DNA of 10,479 bases. Origin: JAQXDR01 sp038138625. GTDB taxonomy: Bacteria > Pseudomonadota > Alphaproteobacteria > Rhodobacterales > Rhodobacteraceae. Under the pieces are notes generated by a model that searched no databases, was not told where the DNA came from, and saw only the letters and a program-made list of their open reading frames with translations. Positions 6,736 to 10,479 of this stretch are shown piece after piece. Location: the NCBI GenBank assembly GCA_038138625.1, contig JAYQEA010000124.1, positions 1 through 10,479 on the forward strand, in the 5' to 3' direction. The position numbers were made by a program, and so were the translations under genes. Positions within the stretch are counted from its first letter, which is position 1. Every line of letters starts with the position of its first letter.

Positions 6736-8160
6736 ATGACAGACCCAAGTTTTCCGTTTGATAACACCTACGCACGTTTGCCCGAGGGCTTTTTTGCGCG
6801 CCAGTCTCCTGTGCCAGTCCGCGCGCCAAGTTTGATCGTGTCCAACGACCAGTTGGCGTCTGACATGGGGATTACGCTCGGTGAAGAGAACACACTGGCG
6901 CAGATGCTTGCGGGGAATGTCGTGCCAAAAGGTGCAGAGCCACTGGCACAACTTTATGCAGGTCATCAATTTGGACAGTTCAACCCGCAACTGGGCGATG
7001 GACGGGCCTTGCTTTTGGGTGAGGTGGTCGATCGCTTTGAAGTACGGCGCGATATTCAACTCAAAGGCTCGGGTCAAACACCATTTTCACGCGGCGGGGA
7101 TGGCCGTGCATGGCTGGGGCCTGTGCTGCGCGAATATGTTGTCTCCGAAGCCATGGCCGCACTGGGAATTCCGACCACACGTGCGTTGGCAGCCGTTCGC
7201 ACGGGCGACATTGTCTATCGTGATGGCCCTATGCCTGGCGGTGTTTTAACCCGCGTGGCCGGCAGCCATATTCGTGTTGGCAGTTTTCAAGTCTTTGCCG
7301 CCCGACAGCAGCTGGACCATTTACAGCAGTTATTTGATTACACTGTCGCCCGCCATGATCCAGAGGTTGTTGATCCTTTGGAGTTTCTGGAAAATGTCAT
7401 TTCACGTCAAACCGATCTGGTGGCGCGGTGGATGGCGGTTGGCTTTATCCACGGCGTAATGAATACCGACAACTGTGCGATCTCTGGCGAAACCATCGAT
7501 TATGGTCCGTGCGCTTTTCTGGATAGCTATCATCCTGAAACCGTTTTTTCATCCATTGATCGCATGGGGCGATATGCTTACGGGGCGCAGCCGGATGTCA
7601 TCTTGTGGAACCTTGCACAGTTGGCCTCGGCGTTGCTTCCTCTGACCCCTGACCCACAGGCGGCACTTCCAGACTATCAGGCGGTCATTCAAACAGGTGC
7701 TGAGAAAATGCAAAACGCGTGGCTGCGGCACATGGCTCCGAAAATTGGGCTGAAAGAGCCTCAAGCCGAGGATAAAGCCCTCATACATGAATTACTGCAA
7801 CTTATGGCTGACGGTGGATCGGATTTCACGAATACGTTTCGAGCCCTTGCTGAAACAGGCACGGCCCGGAATGACGTCGCAAACCGCGAGGCTTATGATG
7901 ATTGGCACAGAAAATGGCGCGCACGCTGTGCAAAAGAAAGCGATCCGCAGACGGTCATGTTGAATGCAAATCCTGCGTTCATCCCACGCAATCACCATAT
8001 CGAGGCGATGATACAGGGCGCTGTTTCTGGCGATGATTCAATCTTACACCGGCTTGTTGCAGCGCATGCATCCCCATTCGATCCAGCCCCGGACACGGAC
8101 GATTTGCGCAAGCCACCGCTGGACGCTGAACGGGTCAGCGCGACATTTTGCGGAACGTGA
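6736..8160 (+). CDS. selO: Protein adenylyltransferase SelO (YdiU/UPF0061 family)
   Basis: 474 residues, very close to the usual bacterial length. SelO is a pseudokinase-fold enzyme that transfers AMP from ATP to Ser, Thr or Tyr of proteins, in bacteria linked to oxidative-stress control of glutathionylation and central metabolism. Visible: the YAGHQFGQFNPQLGDGRA signature (residues 74-91), IQLKGSGQTPFSRGGDGRA with Lys110 (107-125), Glu133 in LREYVVSEAM, Arg173 in LTRVAGSHIRVG, catalytic-loop HGVMNTDN with Asp245/Asn246, and the metal Asp255 in DYGPCAFLD. These match the family's ATP and metal residues. The protein ends FCGT: Cys472 sits third from the end, the position of selenocysteine in animal SelO. 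The ATG is 26 bases after the GNAT gene. Its ribosome binding site (AGG at 6731-6733) is weak and close, but the N-terminus fits homologues. Confidence 0.96.
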   Translation: MTDPSFPFDNTYARLPEGFFARQSPVPVRAPSLIVSNDQLASDMGITLGEENTLAQMLAGNVVPKGAEPLAQLYAGHQFGQFNPQLGDGRALLLGEVVDRFEVRRDIQLKGSGQTPFSRGGDGRAWLGPVLREYVVSEAMAALGIPTTRALAAVRTGDIVYRDGPMPGGVLTRVAGSHIRVGSFQVFAARQQLDHLQQLFDYTVARHDPEVVDPLEFLENVISRQTDLVARWMAVGFIHGVMNTDNCAISGETIDYGPCAFLDSYHPETVFSSIDRMGRYAYGAQPDVILWNLAQLASALLPLTPDPQAALPDYQAVIQTGAEKMQNAWLRHMAPKIGLKEPQAEDKALIHELLQLMADGGSDFTNTFRALAETGTARNDVANREAYDDWHRKWRARCAKESDPQTVMLNANPAFIPRNHHIEAMIQGAVSGDDSILHRLVAAHASPFDPAPDTDDLRKPPLDAERVSATFCGT

Positions 8161-8293
8161 CCGACGTGCAGTGCTTGCGTGACGACGCTTCTTCTGAAGA
8201 TTGCCAGTTGAAGCGGGGCATTTGTATCAGATATGCAAGCACATTCCTTACCAAAGGACATAAGCGGCCTGACGTTTTGCCACAAACGATACA

Positions 8294-8314
8294 TCGGCCC
8301 AAGCACCGGGCCGA
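8294..8314. terminator. 7-bp hairpin behind selO, no T tract
   Basis: TCGGCCC (8294-8300) and GGGCCGA (8308-8314) pair perfectly around the 7-base loop AAGCACC. Neither strand shows a T run after the stem, so it is a weak or Rho-assisted terminator or a 3'-end-stabilising structure rather than a canonical terminator. It lies 134 bases after the selO stop. Confidence 0.35.
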
Positions 8315-8405
8315 CTGCCCACGGCCTCCAACGTATGGGACATGCAATCCGAACAGGAAACCAATAAATTATTGGCGCCAGAGCCATCTTTTTGGACTTT
8401 AGGTT

Positions 8406-8434
8406 TTGACACGCAGCTCAATAAAGGGTGTGAT
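8406..8434 (+). promoter_or_regulatory. Candidate promoter of the Fur-family gene
   Basis: A perfect TTGACA -35 hexamer (8406-8411) is followed after 17 bases by TGTGAT (8429-8434), which matches the -10 consensus at only three positions. The start would lie near 8441, giving an untranslated leader of about 90 bases to the ATG at 8534. A second, weaker TTGACT is at 8459-8464. No clear Fur or Mur box was recognised by eye. Confidence 0.35.
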
Positions 8435-8533
8435 ACTTGGGCTTTACGCAAGGGTAAATTGACTCAGAAAATAATCAGAGCCTAGTCATAGCAGATGGGC
8501 TTACAACCTTTAGACGGTAGTGGTCATAGGGAA

Positions 8534-8956
8534 ATGCAAGACACAATCATCGACCGTTGCGAGGCGTTAGGCCTTAGAATGACAGATCAGCGCAGGATCA
8601 TTGCCGAGGTTTTGCAAGACGCAGCAGACCATCCGGACGTCGAAGCCTTGCACGCACGGTCCGTGGCGCGTGATGAACGTATCTCTATCGCGACGGTCTA
8701 TAGAACGGTGAAACTTTTGGAAGAAGCCGGTATACTTGAAAAACATGAATTCGGCGATGGACGTGCACGTTATGAAGATGCCGAACGTGATCATCACGAC
8801 CATCTGATCAATCTCCTGACGGGTGAAGTGATTGAATTCGTTGATCCCGAGATCGAGATTTTACAAGAACGAATTGCCCGCAAGCTTGGGTTTGATCTCA
8901 AGGGCCATCGCATGGAACTGTATGGCGTTCCGTCAAAACCTAAACGCAAAGACTAG
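8534..8956 (+). CDS. Fur-family metal-responsive regulator (Mur/Fur type)
   Basis: A 140-residue Fur-family repressor. The N-terminal winged helix is visible as RCEALGLRMTDQRRIIAEVL (residues 8-27), HPDVEALHARS (33-43) and the recognition helix SIATVYRTVKLLEEAGILEK (51-70), then HEFGDGRARYE (71-81) and the metal-site HHDHLI (87-92). The Cys-x-x-Cys zinc pair that follows HHDHLI in gammaproteobacterial Fur is absent here (NLLTGEVIEF instead). That is typical of alphaproteobacterial Fur/Mur proteins, which largely sense manganese. It lacks the heme motif and histidine pattern of Irr. The start is uncertain: ATG 8534 gives the length usual in the family, but AGGGA (8528-8532) sits only one base before it. 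An in-frame ATG at 8495 would add 13 residues and has no clear ribosome binding site. It is monocistronic, convergent with the FAH-family gene. Confidence 0.92.
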   Translation: MQDTIIDRCEALGLRMTDQRRIIAEVLQDAADHPDVEALHARSVARDERISIATVYRTVKLLEEAGILEKHEFGDGRARYEDAERDHHDHLINLLTGEVIEFVDPEIEILQERIARKLGFDLKGHRMELYGVPSKPKRKD

Positions 8957-9118
8957 TTCCATGCCATTGCCCGCCCGCGGACAGGAAACGGGACAGGGCT
9001 TTTGCATATCCTGCGCTGTGTCTTCAAAAATCGCAGAACGACGGGACACCCAAACTTTCGTGCTCAAAAGCGCGCGAAATCTGGATGTCCAATCCCACAG
9101 CTTGGCAGTTTACGACAC

Positions 9119-9964
9119 TCAGTCTGCTACCACTGCTGTTTGTTTTTGACGGCCAAGCCCTTCGACTTCGATTTCCATCACATCGCCCTGTGCCAAAAAG
9201 CGCTGCGGCTTCATTCCAAGACCCACTCCGGACGGGGTTCCCGTCGCGATGATATCGCCGGGCTGTAGCGCCATGAACTGCGACATATAGCTTATGATCT
9301 CTGCGACCGAGAAAATCATATCGCTTGTGTTGCTATCCTGAACGGTTTCACCATTCAGATCCAAAGAGACCGCGAGGTTCTGAGGGTCCGCGACCTCGTC
9401 AGCGGTCACAAGCCACGGTCCGACAGGACCAAACGTCGGAGCAGACTTGCCCTTGATCCACTGCCCCCCCCGTTCCGCCTGAAACGAGCGTTCTGAAACG
9501 TCGTTAATCGTACAGTAACCGGCCACATGGTCGAGTGCCTCTGCTTCGGACACATAAAGCGTCGGTCGGCCAATCACGACCCCCAGTTCGACTTCCCAAT
9601 CTGTTTTGACAGATGTGCGTGGTATGATCACCGGATCGAATGGACCGGATAGAGACGATGTTGCCTTTGAAAACAAAATTGGCTCTTTTGGTTTTTCTGC
9701 GCCGGTTTCTTCGGCGTGCTTGGCATAATTCAGGCCAATACAGAAAAAATTTGGAACACGCGACACACAGGCCCCGATACGTCCCGGAGACTCAATCAGC
9801 GGCAGGTCCATCGGATCTATCGCCCGTAGCGCATCCATCCGCGCGGGTGCCACTGCGTCTCCAGATAAATCGGTGAGATGTGCACTTAGATCCCGAACCC
9901 GGCCATCCGCATCCAAAATCCCACATTTTTCCTGACCCAAAGGTCCAAATCGCAGTAGTTTCAT
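9119..9964 (-). CDS. Fumarylacetoacetate hydrolase (FAH) family protein
   Basis: A 281-residue cytosolic enzyme of the FAH fold, which hydrolyses or decarboxylates beta-diketo acids with a divalent metal. Visible: FCIGLNYAKHAEETGAEKP (residues 74-92), ILFSKATSSLSGPFD (96-110), the metal ligands Glu124 and Glu126 in TDWEVELGVVIG (121-132) and Asp155 in INDVSERSFQ (153-162), KGKSAPTFGPVGPWLV (171-186) and the C-terminal GDIIATGTPSGVGLGMKP (236-253). Length and motifs resemble the subgroup often annotated as ureidoglycolate lyase or 2,4-diketo-3-deoxy-sugar-acid hydrolase (fuconate/rhamnonate catabolism). Which substrate applies cannot be decided here. The ATG overlaps the TGA of an upstream 43-codon frame (ATGA), implying coupling with a gene that an insertion sequence may have damaged. 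It carries a run of eight G (complement of 9464-9471) in the RGGQW segment. Confidence 0.93.
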   Translation of the reverse strand: MKLLRFGPLGQEKCGILDADGRVRDLSAHLTDLSGDAVAPARMDALRAIDPMDLPLIESPGRIGACVSRVPNFFCIGLNYAKHAEETGAEKPKEPILFSKATSSLSGPFDPVIIPRTSVKTDWEVELGVVIGRPTLYVSEAEALDHVAGYCTINDVSERSFQAERGGQWIKGKSAPTFGPVGPWLVTADEVADPQNLAVSLDLNGETVQDSNTSDMIFSVAEIISYMSQFMALQPGDIIATGTPSGVGLGMKPQRFLAQGDVMEIEVEGLGRQKQTAVVAD

Positions 9965-10092
9965 AGGCTTTCCCTTGATTGTTCAAACAGTGTTAGATTG
10001 GCGGTTTCGAAGGCAAGACGGTTCAAAGTGTTAAGACTTGTTTTGATACACTCAACCAAATGCTCCAGATCTTCACGCGCTGCAAGAGCCAT
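9961..10092 (-). CDS. 43-residue frame coupled to the FAH gene: microgene or C-terminal remnant of an IS-truncated gene
   Basis: Reading the minus strand, ATG at 10092 opens 43 codons (beginning MALAAREDLEHLVECIKTSL, ending LFEQSRESL) to a TGA at 9963-9961 that overlaps the FAH start by four bases. GAGGA (complement of 10103-10107) lies 10 bases before this ATG, a workable ribosome binding site. The peptide is predicted to be largely amphipathic helix and has no recognised domain. The same frame is closed upstream by TAA at 10113-10111, close to the apparent end of the decayed insertion sequence. It may therefore be an intact small protein, or the tail of a larger gene whose front was replaced by the element, with the internal Met in use by chance. 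I do not recognise the family. Confidence 0.4.
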   Translation of the reverse strand: MALAAREDLEHLVECIKTSLNTLNRLAFETANLTLFEQSRESL

Positions 10093-10118
10093 GCCGTTGA
10101 CATCCTCGTTTTACGATG

Positions 10119-10138
10119 CCCGACGTGTCCCTGTCGGG
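10119..10138. repeat. 6-bp inverted repeat at the apparent end of the insertion sequence
   Basis: CCCGAC (10119-10124) and GTCGGG (10133-10138) are perfect complements around an 8-base loop. The pair lies just beyond the transposase stop and followed by GGTCCGG, as expected near an IS3-family end. It may be part of the terminal inverted repeat or a small hairpin limiting read-through into the element. The exact junction cannot be fixed without the other end. Confidence 0.35.
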
Positions 10139-10154
10139 TGGTCCGGTTTGATTG

Positions 10155-10479
10155 TTAGTGCATTGTGGACCTCTGATCCATTGGCATGATGCTTTCTGGT
10201 GCCGGTGATTGGTAGCCCAAGGCGCTGTGGGGCCTGACAGTGTTGTAGTGGACGCGCCACTTCTTGATCAGGATTTCGGCTTACCGCAGGCTTTAGAAGA
10301 TTTCGCTGTTGAGCCGTTCATCCCGGAACCGGACGTTAAAGCTTTCGCAGCAGCCGTTTTCCCAAGGAGAGCCCGGTTCGATGTAAACGGTCTTGGCGCC
10401 GACCGCTGCGATCCTGAACAAAGCCATGGGACCAGACATGGTTGGACGCTCGGGTCGTAGACGCACGCAAGATCCGTCA
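10155..10479 (-). pseudogene. IS3-family transposase (orfB) C-terminal fragment with two premature stops
   Basis: Translating the minus strand from about 10415 down to the TAA at 10157-10155 gives an integrase-core end with the diagnostic AKTVYIEPGSPWENGCCESF stretch, then FRDERLNSEIF, WRVHYNTVRPHSALGYQSPAP and a terminal MPMDQRSTMH. The glutamate of CCESF corresponds to the last residue of the DDE catalytic triad. Two TAA codons interrupt the frame, at 10295-10293 and 10283-10281, where active copies usually have Tyr (FYSL) and Glu. Upstream of about 10415 the frame no longer matches the expected DNGPEF segment, suggesting a further frameshift or deletion. Known: IS3 transposases are made as an OrfAB fusion by programmed frameshifting. 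This copy cannot make a functional one. Confidence 0.9.

Larger units (their letters stand above)
8161..8494. other. Intergenic region between selO and the Fur-family gene
   Basis: About 333 bases without a convincing gene on either strand. Frames here lack a ribosome binding site and a recognisable domain. The region contains a GC-rich hairpin (8294-8314) and a TTGACA element (8406-8411), described separately. The last 130 bases are AT-rich, as expected for a promoter region. Confidence 0.5.
10119..10479 (-). mobile_element. IS3-family insertion sequence, decayed, 3' part (continues past right edge)
   Basis: The right 360 bases carry, on the minus strand, the C-terminal end of an IS3-family transposase (IS407/IS51-like group) plus the short tail to the element's end near 10119-10125. 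Only this end is visible, so no target-site duplication can be checked. In-frame stops show that the copy is inactive. The insertion lies immediately upstream of the small frame and the FAH-family gene. Confidence 0.85.

Noticed and set aside
8148..8451. Open frames on both strands in the selO-fur spacer
   Set aside because: No start signals or recognisable domains. The plus-strand frame begins inside selO, and the minus-strand frames do not agree with each other or with any family.
9056..9079. Imperfect hairpin TTTCG..CGAAA between the convergent fur and FAH genes, as a bidirectional terminator
   Set aside because: The stem is interrupted by unequal bulges and no T run follows on either strand. 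It is too weak to annotate.
10209..10460. 83-residue plus-strand frame at the right edge
   Set aside because: It is exactly antisense to the IS3-family transposase fragment, whose minus-strand translation carries the diagnostic motifs.
1..10479. CRISPR arrays, tRNA or rRNA genes, prophage or toxin-antitoxin genes
   Set aside because: Read through on both strands without finding regular direct repeats, tRNA-like cloverleaf ends, rRNA sequence or recognisable phage or toxin proteins.

Overview
The window reads as chromosomal DNA of an alphaproteobacterium. The order Rhodobacterales (Roseobacter group) is most likely. This is inferred from the PurL, LysR, Fur/Mur-like and SelO protein sequences, from a fused indolepyruvate ferredoxin oxidoreductase, and from an IS3-type element with the transposase C-terminus common in that group. 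Base composition is moderate, without the extreme GC bias of some relatives. No rRNA, tRNA or CRISPR array was seen.

Layout, left to right. (1) The minus strand from the left edge to 1319 holds the N-terminal part of a large indolepyruvate ferredoxin oxidoreductase. The gene runs off the window just as it reaches its CxxC motif. (2) Divergent from it is a LysR-type regulator (1485-2387). The shared 165-base intergenic region carries a small dyad that could be an operator. (3) Behind the regulator, a sigma70-like promoter (2449-2477), a 5' hairpin, an unpaired CCTCCC-containing linker and a strong intrinsic terminator (2532-2560) together look like an autonomous small RNA gene of about 76 nt. 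(4) A 394-base leader without a convincing gene leads to purL (2955-5114). (5) After a potential hairpin switch comes a plus-strand cluster: inosine-uridine-type nucleoside hydrolase, GNAT acetyltransferase (1-base gap) and SelO protein adenylyltransferase (26-base gap). (6) A 333-base spacer with a 7-bp hairpin and a TTGACA element precedes a Fur-family regulator of the Mur/Fur type (8534-8956). (7) Convergent to it on the minus strand is a fumarylacetoacetate hydrolase family gene (9119-9964). Its start overlaps by ATGA the end of a 43-codon open frame. (8) The right edge is a decayed IS3-family insertion sequence whose transposase has two in-frame stops. It abuts the small frame and may have truncated a larger gene.

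Functionally the region is mostly housekeeping and central metabolism: purine synthesis (purL), nucleoside salvage (nucleoside hydrolase), aromatic 2-oxoacid oxidation, metal-responsive regulation and redox-linked AMPylation (SelO). I see no defence system, prophage or biosynthetic cluster. The most promising undescribed element is the small RNA candidate between the LysR gene and purL. Next is the IS-flanked microgene or gene remnant translationally coupled to the FAH-family enzyme.
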